Shown piece by piece: positions 10,701-20,600 of a DNA stretch of 64,000 bases. The notes under the pieces are model-generated. The model saw only the letters and a program-made list of their open reading frames with translations. It did not search any database and was not told the origin of the DNA. The position numbers and the translations under genes were made by a program. The stretch spans positions 2,532,828 to 2,596,827 of the forward strand of contig CM035350.1 of the NCBI GenBank assembly GCA_020137815.1, written 5' to 3'. Position 1 is the stretch's first letter; each line of letters opens with the position of its first letter. The DNA is from Hormiphora californensis. Its lineage: Eukaryota > Ctenophora > Tentaculata > Cydippida > Pleurobrachiidae.

Positions 10701-13562
10701 ATGTTACGAGAGGTGATAGTACACGAACAACGGTTTATGGTGCCAGAGCGGTACCAGGATTGCTCATACCTTGGGCATGGTTCTTATGGGTGTGTCATGT
10801 AAGTCATTGGTATGGAATTATTATTTCAACATTCAGTAAACCCGAAATAAATCTATGTAACGATGCATAGATTCCTGAACAATTTTGTTCTGTATTTCAG
10901 AAAGGCACGTGAGACAGGATGGTCGAGATGTTGCTATAAAGAGGCTCCTGGAGCCATTTAAGCGAAGTGTTTCTGCTAAACGGGCCTACAGGGAACTAGT
11001 CCTTTTAGCCTACTGCCATCATCCTAGCGTGAGTAATACGGGGGTCAAATACTGTTAATTTCCCATTATATCGGGGGACGTTTATCGTCCCGGTAAATCG
11101 GGGTCCGACTGTATTTGTGAATAGCACAGCCTCCAATGGCTCACCAGTCACCAACTGAAAACTTTCATCTCACGTTTCGTTGATTCAACAAAGGAAATGA
11201 TTAACACACACTGTGGCGCAATCTGGAGTCTGGGTTAGGGATTACCACGTGGAGTTTTCTACATACATATATCTCTCATTTTACACCCAATCCCCACTCA
11301 TTTTATACTCACTACTCAGCCATCAGTTAGGCCATCTAAAAAGCCGATTCCGCTTCCTTTTGACAGAAGAGAGATAAACATTCCTATGTAACAACAATAT
11401 TTGTGTTGTGTTGTCTCCTTCTCCATTCACTGTCCAATCAAAAGCAATTCCATAAATACACCTGCCACCGACAACTGTCCAACCGAGTACAACTGTCCAA
11501 CCAAGTACAACTGTCCACCGGGACAACTGTCCGATTAAAATAAAATGTCCACCAATACAAGTCCACCAAGAGTACAACTGTCCAACCAAGACCGCACAGA
11601 CAACCAACCAACTCGTATATTTCATATGCGATTCCCTGCCTACCGTTTCACATGTCAGCGACATTGTCACTGCCAACGACAACAGGATCAAGGCTTGGTC
11701 ATAATGTAATGTGAGCTGCATCTAGCTGTCAGTATACTTCTCACATAGCTTAGAGTTAGCTAACTCCCAATCACATGACACTTGCTAACCAGCTTTTGAC
11801 ATTCCAACTTAACTATTTATCTATCATCTCACACTCGACTCGCAAGATGAAAATGATATGTGTATGTAACACGCGAAACGCACGGCAGAGCATTTCATGC
11901 TTTGTTGAGTGGCGCGCACACACACGTCCATCAAACTGTGTCAATGAGGTGTTTGATGAAGGAGTAGCTCGTCACTGTGCGCAAGGCTCTAGTTGCTACA
12001 CCGTTGCCCCTCGCAACGCAAGTGTGACAAAAAAGGTCCCTCTACCAATTTAGTTAGTATACCAAAATGTTTTCGAATTCTAACCCTGCTATGCCTTTTT
12101 ATAAAGTAAAAAGGCATCCGGGTGAATGCCTTCGGTATTCACCAGTCGAAATTGTAAACCTACTTCCCTGTTTTAGATTGTTCAGATATTGGATGTTTAC
12201 GCAACAAAGAACGAGGAGGGTCTCCCTGAGTCCATCTACATTGTCATGGAACATATGCCCCTTACTCTACTCACGGTATATATTGTAGTTTGAGAACCAC
12301 AATTTTCAACGTATTCTTGTATTCAACGTATTCTTGTTTCAGGCGATAAAAGAGGGCCTGAATCCTGACCAGATCTCATATGTCCTAAATCAACTGGCGT
12401 GCGGACTAAAATACCTCAAATCGATTGGAATCATGCACAGGGTAAGTTATTAATTAACGGGACTGTTAGGAACGGCCGACACTAACAATTACCAACATAC
12501 AGGACTTAAAACCATCAAACATTGGCGTAACTGAAGACTTGGATACTAAAATTCTGGACTTTGGCCTCGCTCGATCGGATGGTATTGACCCTAATATGAC
12601 CGAGGAACGAGCGAGGATTGAACTGACCCGGGCAGTTGTAACCCTCTCCTACAGAGCACCAGAGGTCATGCTCTCCAACCAGTATGACGGGCATGCTGTG
12701 GATATCTGGTCCTTGGGGTGCATCCTCGGGGAGATGTGCTTGGGGGATATGATGTTTAGAGCAGTCGATGACCTGGAACTGTGGAGAAAACTTGTCCGGG
12801 AACTTGGAGTACCCAACCCTGACATGCTCACCCGGTGTCCCGAAAGTGTGAGTAGAACAATCAGAGCTGTATATAATTGAACTTCTCTTACAAAATATTA
12901 GGAATTGAAAGTTTTCATATCTGTTCCGGGGCAGAATGTGCTTTTTAAAATCTTCGGCGAGAGACTCGAAGCGGTTTGAAATTTCTGCAACGTCCAACAT
13001 TAGATGTTGCACTCACTAAGTTAGGGTATTAATTTTACCCCACAAACGTCAAACACTTATACCAATTGAAGGTAAAATTGTTCCTGGAACGAGAAGCAAG
13101 GAATGATGACAGAAGCACGAATATAATTGAGGAAATCGAAAGTAAAGAAAACGGGGTTGAGAGCAGATGTACCTGTAAGTTTAATTGTTCCGCCGGTTCC
13201 GTTCGTAATATATCCAATAGGTTTTCTATAGCCGACAATAGCTTGACAATGTTTCCGTGCTCCGCACTTCTATGGCTATGTTACAGTGGTGTTCCGTCAT
13301 ATTGCCCGGCCGCCCTGCGCCAATAAGACGGAGCACCACTGTTATAGCCCGCTCTTCTCCAGACAGGCAAGCAGGAGCGTGTATCAGAAGAATGCTCCAG
13401 TACATGAAAGACAACAGGCCCACACCTGAGCAGTTGCTACAGGATGAATTCTTGGCACCCTGGAGGTACGAGAAATATGAAGTTGTTCCTGATGAACAAA
13501 TGAGGAATGAGGTATGTTTTGCGCTCAACCGCAACATCTATCTAGGTCTATCTCTCTCTATA

Positions 13563-13598
<36 letters not shown>

Positions 13599-14418
13599 GT
13601 CTCTCCCTCTCTCCCTCCCTCCCTCTCTCTCTGGCCAGGTGGAAATGATGGCCCAAATGACTCGTTTTCCCTTTAGGTCAGGCAAGAGTTGGCCAGTATG
13701 GAAAACAGTCGCAGTCAGCAGGTCAACATGTGGAAAGGTATGTAAAATTAATACATTCATGACTTAATACACCACACCAAATTTTAAATAAAACCATGTG
13801 TGTGTACTACTGCCCAGATAAGATAAAACAAGTACTGGATTTGGGTCGAGGAAGGTTGAATTGGACAGGGCTGGATGAAGATGTTCCTGATCTAGAAACT
13901 GACTCCGCGGATGAAGTTACACAACCCGGGGAACAACATAATGAACCAAGTTAGTAGTTGCTGGTTTTAGTTTGAAATGATAAGCATGTACATTGTACAT
14001 GTACGCCGTACGGTTCACGATATGGTATGTTATTATTTCTCACGGAGTATGCAATAAAAGGGGTGACTTCGTAACCAAGTTCATGATATGAAGTGGGTAC
14101 AGCCTAGGACCAACAAACTATTCTTTAAAAAATTTTTTGGCTATTTCTTTTTTCATACTTAGTTGAAGCACACCCTACAAAATCCCCCCTCCCTACCCAT
14201 TTGCCTGACCAGTATTCTCCGCAGGCAATCCCCTTTCGACAGGATCTTTTGGTTCCCATTTGACCGTGTTTTCGCCCCTCTTGGGTGTAATTGGGTATCT
14301 CGCAGCGGCCCGGTACTTCCCCCACCTCTCATTTAGAAGACATGCCTCCGTGGGCCTTCTGGTGGGTGCAACTAGCCTGATAGCGGCTCGGGTCTTGGTC
14401 CACCGACCGAGTAAGTAA
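10701..14418 (+). CDS. p38/ERK-like MAP kinase A, possibly membrane-anchored
   Basis: Exons read: 10701–10798, 10905–11028, 12186–12275, 12343–12441, 12503–12847, a doubtful one starting about 12902, 13072–13174, 13363–13511, 13677–13737, 13818–13949 and perhaps 14225–14418. It begins RFMVPERYQDCSYLGHGSYG, like p38 kinases. The Gly loop, VAIK lysine, YREL glutamate, HRDLKPSN loop, DFG and APE are all present, so it should be catalytically competent. The activation segment reads TEERARIELTRAVVTLSYRAPE and lacks the TxY dual-phosphorylation motif, so it may not be switched on like a classical MAPK. The tail (ENSRSQQVNMWKDKIK, then LNWTG) is shared with kinase B downstream. Reading through 13949 without splicing gives a stop at 13954. 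Splicing at a weak donor there adds an exon with two hydrophobic segments (VFSPLLGVIGYLAAA and ASVGLLVGATSLIAA), hinting at a membrane hairpin anchor. The exon around 12902–12970 lacks a clear donor, the weakest part of the model. Confidence 0.7.
11459..11600 (+). repeat. Degenerate ACAACTGTCC tandem repeat
   Basis: About seven copies of the word ACAACTGTCC separated by 5–20 bases, in a large intron of kinase A (11029–12185). The rest of that intron holds no recognised gene and includes a short hairpin near 12115–12140 whose words recur in a kinase B intron near 19760–19800. Confidence 0.6.
13553..13630 (+). repeat. CT microsatellite
   Basis: Run of CT dinucleotides with CCCT interruptions, in the intron of kinase A just upstream of the exon at 13677. 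Confidence 0.9.
14225..14418 (+). other. Candidate terminal exon of kinase A with two hydrophobic segments
   Basis: A CAG acceptor precedes 14225. In the phase left by a donor at 13949 the frame stays open to a TAA at 14416–14418 and encodes two apolar stretches of about 20 residues separated by a basic loop (SFRRHASV). A strong-looking donor (GTAAGT) at 14411 means it could also continue. Transcripts are required to decide. Confidence 0.35.
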
Positions 14419-14854
14419 AGTGGAACTGTGCTTTTTTATGGGTTGTTTTTATAAGTAAGAAGGGACCGATTGATTAATTAATTTTTAATGAAACAGTGAA
14501 CTATGTTGTATAAATTTATATAGATTCTCTTCATTCGTGTTTAATTGGTACCTTAGGGGGTTACAGCCTAAGAATTGTTGGCAGGTCGGTAGAACTTCGA
14601 CAGAATTTAGGGCAGGTCAATTTAGGGCAGGTCTGAATTTAGGGCAGCTCTGAATTTAGGGCGGGTCTGAATTTAGGGCAGGTCTGAATTTAGGGCAGAT
14701 CAATTTAGGGCAGGTCTGAATTTAGGGCAGGTCTGAATACTCAGAGTGACTGAGTAGAGAGTTAGTCAGATGAGAGTGAGTTAGGAGGATACAAATATTT
14801 AGGGATTCTTTGGGGGAGATTTAATATTATTCACTTGTTACTACAGTTATGGAG

Positions 14855-15214
14855 TAGTGGTTGACCGTGTATAAGGCCCAAATAAGGCACAGAGCTTTTC
14901 TGAATCAGCTTTTCAAGACGAATCTAACGCAACCGGAATTAGCTTTCTATCTCATCGGGAAGTGCTGGGTCTAGAACCCTCATTTTTAGTCATTTTTCGG
15001 TGCGCGGGCCAATCAGAGGCCTTAATTTTGAAATCTAGGCCTCTGATTGGCCCGCACACCGAAAAATGACCAAAAATGAGCAAAAACCAAAATGCCAGAC
15101 CCAGCACTTCCCGATGAGATAGAAAGCTAATTCCGGTTGCGCTGGATTCGTCTTGAAAAGCTGATTCAGAAAAACTCTGTGCCTTATTTGGGCCTTATAC
15201 ACGGTCAACCACTA
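14855..15214. mobile_element. hAT-type fold-back MITE with perfect 8-bp target duplication
   Basis: A 360-bp palindromic element. Ends are TAGTGGTTGACCGTG and its reverse complement. It is flanked by identical 8-mers TTATGGAG at 14847–14854 and 15215–15222. An 8-bp duplication with TIRs beginning TAGTG is the known hAT signature. The arms stay paired almost to the centre. No coding capacity. Nested inside the 14592–17414 element. Confidence 0.9.
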
Positions 15215-15904
15215 TTATGGAGAGATATTAGAAGATAAGAATTTGAGTCAATGTTTTAGATGAGTAGGAATAGCGAGAAGCCGCGTACAGGGGATTGTGC
15301 GAAGTGCCGAGAGGAGAAGCTGCCACGTCAGCCTAGGCTGGCGTGGACCACGTGATCTGAGAAAGAGGTGATCAGGGAGCGAGATATGAGAGGAGAGAGT
15401 TCTGTTTTTAGGGGATTAGAATATGTTGCTCGGGAGATGGTGGGAAACCATTTCTCTCATATATTGGCTTTGCCCGAGTTTTGTGAGTCTCGTTAGTCAG
15501 GACCACTATTGGTGCGCCGTCGTGCCCACGGAAGGAGTGCTTGGATCATCTTGAAACCGGTTTTAAGTTAACTAATGCATATCCAAAAGTGTCGGTAGCT
15601 ACGTTTTAAAGTGACAAAAAGGAGGACCTTTTAACCGACACATTTCAATTAATACAACTCTACTCGGTGTTCCCCAATATTCTCGAGGGGTTCTCTATAT
15701 TATCTATTCTTGCCATATTGGCAATGCTCACTCTAGGGGAACACTAGGTATCGGATAGGGAAACTCCTTATGCTTAGTTTAGGATACAAAGTGCCTCCAG
15801 TCTCACTTCTAGCCACATTGGCAACTCTCTACAAGTGGGGACACTTAGTATCGGCAACAGGAGCTTCATGTATGGTTGGGGCTTTAGGACTGTAACTATA
15901 GGCT

Positions 15905-16760
15905 GGTCGGGACGTTTTGGGGGGAAAAAACCCGCCCCCCCCCCCCAAAAACCCCCCCTTTTTTGGGGGTTTTTTTTCCCCTCTCTTTTCTCTCCCTCTT
16001 TTTCCTTTTCTTTTTTTAGATTTTCCCTCTTCTTTTCCTTTCTCCTTTTGGGGAAAAGGTTGGGAAATTGCCCGGGGGTGAAGTTTGGTAAATTATTGAT
16101 AGGAGAGATCTGGCCCGGGAAAAAACCCGGGGCTGGTTTGGGGGGGGTTGGGGAGGGGAGAATAAGACCCCCGGCAGGTAAAATTGAAAAGAAAATTTTT
16201 TGGGGGTGAAGGGGATTAGATAATAAATTGGAATTGATAAGGGGGGATGGGGAGAAAAAAAAAGGAAAAAGCAGAGCTAAACCCAAAATGTATGAGTGAA
16301 CAACGGACTAAACCTACCCCGCCCTTTCTCCTCTTCTCTCTCCCTCTCTCCTCCCCTCTCTCTCCTTCTCCCCCTCTTCTCTCTCTCTCTCTCCCCTTCT
16401 TTTTCTCTCCCCTCTCCCCTCTCTCTCTCTCTCTCCTCTCTTCCCCTCTCTCTTCGCTCTTCTCTCTCTTCTCTCTCTTCTCTCTTTCTTTTCTCTCTCT
16501 CTCTCTCTCTCTCTCCTTGCTCTTCTCTCCTCTCTCTCTCTCTCTCTCCTCCTCGTTTTTTTCCCCTTTTTTTTTTTTTCTCCCTCTCTCTGCAAAGGGG
16601 ACGCCGCCATTTCTTCCCCCCTTTTTTTTACATAATTGATTTTTTGCCCTGGCAAAAAAATCAAAATCCCTTTTTAAGCGGAAAAAAACCCCACATTTTT
16701 TCCCGCCCTTTCCCTGTCCCCCCTTGTTCCCCCTGTCTACCGAAATTTGGGTTTTGTCCC
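15905..16760. repeat. Homopolymer-rich, CT-rich low-complexity stretch
   Basis: Long G, A, C and T runs (15905–16230) pass into an irregular CT tract (16315–16590) and more homopolymer text. Open frames here are only low-complexity translation. The texture resembles a poorly resolved consensus as much as real DNA. Confidence 0.6.
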
Positions 16761-16779
16761 AATTTGTGAGTTTAGATGG

Positions 16780-17015
16780 CGTACAAAAAATCGAATTTCG
16801 ACATTTTTAGCGGACAGAAACTCACCTTGGCCCCCACAACTCGAACAGGTGAGTTAGTGTCCGCCCGGACTCTAACTCACCGTAAATAGTGCTAAACAGT
16901 GGGGCGGACAGAAAGTCACCTGATCCGGACTGTAACTCACCTAAATTCGACATTTTCAAAAGTGAGTTATAGTCCGAAATTTTCGAGTTCGAGTTATCGT
17001 CCGTTCGAGTTTCTG
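16780..17015. repeat. Iteron-like block of GTGAGTTA/GTCCG words
   Basis: Short words GAGTTA(N)nGTCCG and the inverse CGGAC(N)nTAACTCAC recur about seven times in both orientations, e.g. around 16851, 16868, 16925, 16963 and 16990. They form a regular pattern of paired inverted half-sites inside the right half of the 14592–17414 element. Possibly subterminal transposase-binding sites; function inferred. Confidence 0.5.
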
Positions 17016-17664
17016 TCCGGTACCCGTAGCGCCTAGCATTTTACAGTCCGTGCTGACGGCTCGGCTCACCCTACACGTATATAGGGATGGAAAGCGATAG
17101 AAACCTTCCCCGAATCGTATCTCATATCGTCTAACACTCCTGATTGGCTTCCCTGAATCATGTTCTATATATCTCGTATCGTCTCACACCGCTAATAAGC
17201 TCCCCCGGACCCCGAATCACATTCACATGCTTAGTATTCAGACCTGCCCTAAATTCAGACCTGCCCTAAATTGACCTGCCCTAAATTCTGACCTGCCCTA
17301 AACTCAGACCTGCCCTAAATTGACCTGCCCTAAATTCAGACCCGCCCTAAATTCAGAGCTGCCCTAAATTCAGACCTGCCCTAAATTGACCTGCCCTAAA
17401 TTCTGTCGAAGTTCATTGTACAATCAAATTTGTAGGCCAATTTTATGCGTTAGATTAAAATATTTTCAGACAAGTCCCTGCAAATTAAAATCTAAGTAGC
17501 ACAATCTGCATTCGATCAGATTGAGTCGCAATTTCTTCGTGTCTAAGGCTGTGGTCCTCTCCGTAGTCCATGATACCAATATGATTACATAAATTACATG
17601 TAACCCAAATATATGACCGAAATCCCCATCCATATAGCAAACCATAGTTCAAGTGATAAGTATA

Positions 17665-20600
17665 ATGGTGCACAATGATGAACTAGATGATGAAGGTAGG
17701 GATGCTTTTGGAAATCGGTATACCTTTGTGAGGAGTTTGGGTGGCGGGACATTTGGGGACTGTATGGTAAGTGTAGCCCATCTCAAATCAGTACAGCTGA
17801 TATAAGTGCATGTCCACACTCGTGTTAGCACTCGGCATCCTTTCCTGGCGTAAAGTTATACTACTGAACTCTTATTTACAATCAATTAGCAAATTATTCT
17901 CGATATGTCTTGATTGTCTTTTCCTCCTAATTTTAAAGTGAGAGAGAACAGCCCCGATTTTGATGAAACTTGGTCAGAATAGTGTTTGGTGTCTAATTAG
18001 AAGTCAAAAAAATTTTTAGTGCTCAAATCCTAAATTTAAGATTTTTAGGTTTTTAAGGTTTTTCGGCTTTTATGGGTTTCAGGAACGTTCTAGAACAAAA
18101 TGAATAAAACCATCTTTCTCGGCATTAAATTCTGCATCGATTATAGTGGTTATAAACCTTTCTATGACGTAAGGTTCAGAAGTTATCGCGAAAAAGCCCA
18201 AACGGGTACATGTGTTAGGGGCGGGTTCATGTTTTAGGCTAACCGGCGAACCTCTTGTCAGAACACCATGTTATAGGGTGTCAATCGACGCGTATTGATA
18301 AGGAGATCATTTTAGTGAAAATTATTTTGGTCTGTGTAACGAATGAAACCTAAAAAACCTTACTGAATGAAGCATACCCGTTTGGTTAAAACATGTGGTG
18401 AGGTTTTTTAGGTTTCATTCGTTACACAGACATTGCAGATCAAAATAATTTTCACTAAAATGATCTCCTTATCAATACGCGTCGATTGACACCCTATAAC
18501 ATGGTGTTCTGACTAGAGGTTCGCCGGTTAGCCTAAAACATGAACCCGCCCCTAACACATGTACCCGTTTGGGCTTTTTCGCGATAACTTCTGAACCTTA
18601 CGTCATAGAAAGGTTTATAACCACTATAATCGATGCAAAATTTAACGCCGAGAAAGATGGTTTTATTCATTTTGTTCTAGAACGTTCCTGAAACCCATAA
18701 AAGCCGAAAAACCTAAAAAACCTAAAAATCCTAAATTTAGGATTTGAGCACTAAAATTTTTTTTGACTTCTAATTAGACACCAAACACTATTCTGACCAA
18801 GTTTCATCAAAATCGGGGCTGTTCTCTCTCACTTTAATTGCAGTCAGGCAATTGACAACAATGAAAACAACAGCAAACCAGTGGCAATAAAGAAACTGAA
18901 AACAGCATTCAAAATACTAGGAATGCTAGAATGACGTATCGTGAGATTGCCCTTCTCTCACGAGTAAACCATCCCTCGGTAATATTGTGAATAATGATGT
19001 AAAACGTTCAAATGCCCCTCATGATACCCTTAAATATTAATTAATTAATGATTAATTAATGATTACCCCCTACCTTACCCCTCCCTTTTTTACAGATAAT
19101 TTGGCTTTTGGACGTCATTGCTACAATGGCTCATGACGGCACAGGCTTAAAGAGCATCTACCTCGTAATGGAGTTCAGCCCTGGTTCACTACGTGATTTT
19201 ATACATGCCATTAAGCTTAAGGTAAATAATCAGGCGAACCTGGAATCTAATTTCTAAAAGGTCTAATTAAGGCCAATTATGGGGTCTTCCCTTGGGCACC
19301 CTCTGTGTTTGCACGCCCCTCACACGGTCAAGTTCAGACTTGTTAGTCATAACTTTGTTTGGTACAAAGTACAAACAAACGTGGATTAATGTAAGAATCT
19401 ACATGAATATGCTTTACTATTCTTTAATCACTATTTTGAATTTTCAGGCAACGGAAAAAGGCAAGTTGACGGCGTGTGAAATATCTTATATCGTTTACGA
19501 ACTTTTGTGCGGGCTTAAATACCTAAAATCCCTGGGAATAATGCATAGGGTAAGTGGCTGGGTCCCACCCAAAATAAGTAAAAATAGAATAATGTAAGTA
19601 CCTGATTTTTGGAGCTCGACTATTCAGCTCTAGTTAGGGGTATAAGAAATGGGAAATTTACCTAAGAAGCTAATTCCTTCACTAATGTGCCCCTGCCACT
19701 AACACCACAAAAAAACCTTACAGTCCTTGTCCGTCATACACATTTTTATTTCCCCGCCTGGGTGAATGCCGAAGGCATTCACCCAGATGCCTTTTGCAAA
19801 AACGCATAGGGGTTTAGAATTCGACAACTTTACATACTAGTGAGGTGTCACGGTCACAAAACTGGCTGTAACACGCTCAGTTTCGAGGGACAACGGTGTT
19901 GCTCCTTCATCAAATACTTCAATGGCACGTTTTCAGGAAATTTGAGCCGCCGGCCGCGCAATGTGGTGCACAATTTAGTGCTACTAAAACACAATGATTT
20001 ATTCTATACGGTTTGAGTGATTCATAAATGATCGGAAACGTCTGTCCCCCCTTCACATTAGATGGCGGGGAAACATAGCATTATGAAACGGGGGGGGGGG
20101 GGGGGGGCCGGCTGAAGTTTTTGAAGTTTGAAGTTTTCCACCCTACTTTTTGAGTTTTTGAAGTTTTTGAAGTTGACTTCAAAAACTTCAAAAACTTCAA
20201 AAACTCTAAACTACTTTTATATGCTATCAGTGAGTTTTATTACACTTGTTTAGGTTAGTTTCATGCTTAATACATATTGTGACAAAGTTATCCGGCCTTG
20301 TCTGCCCTTTTTCTACCACAAATTAGGATATTTACAATGATTCCTAGCCATGAAATCCAAGGCACAATTTGGTGTAAAAAATTTAATTTTTTTGTAAAAA
20401 CAAATTCAATTTTCATTCTATAACTCAACAAATTGCCTAGAAAATGCGAAGAAAGTGTTTAAAATTATGATGTAAATTTTCAAAAATTTTTTTGGGGCCA
20501 CACCCTTTTTGCCAGTTTCACAAAATGCAAATTTTTTTATGAAGGGAGTAGTGAAAAAACTATGGGCACTAAAATCATCAGCGGCCTCGAGTTAGTGGGG

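Larger units (their letters stand above)
14592..17414. mobile_element. Transposon with terminal inverted repeats built from ~16–20-bp subrepeats
   Basis: Left arm 14592–14740 and right arm about 17240–17414 are inverted copies starting GAACTTCGACAG. Each arm is a row of GAATTTAGGGCAGGTCT-like units, and variant units (GGGCAGCTCT, GGGCGGGTCT) occur in the same order in both arms. No transposase frame lies inside, so it is non-autonomous. Its interior holds a hAT-like MITE (14855–15214), a low-complexity stretch and an iteron-like block. No target duplication is evident. Confidence 0.75.

Noticed and set aside
16247-16769. Open frames of 116–157 codons
   Set aside because: They translate CT or GA low-complexity sequence only (Ser/Leu/Pro or Arg/Glu runs).
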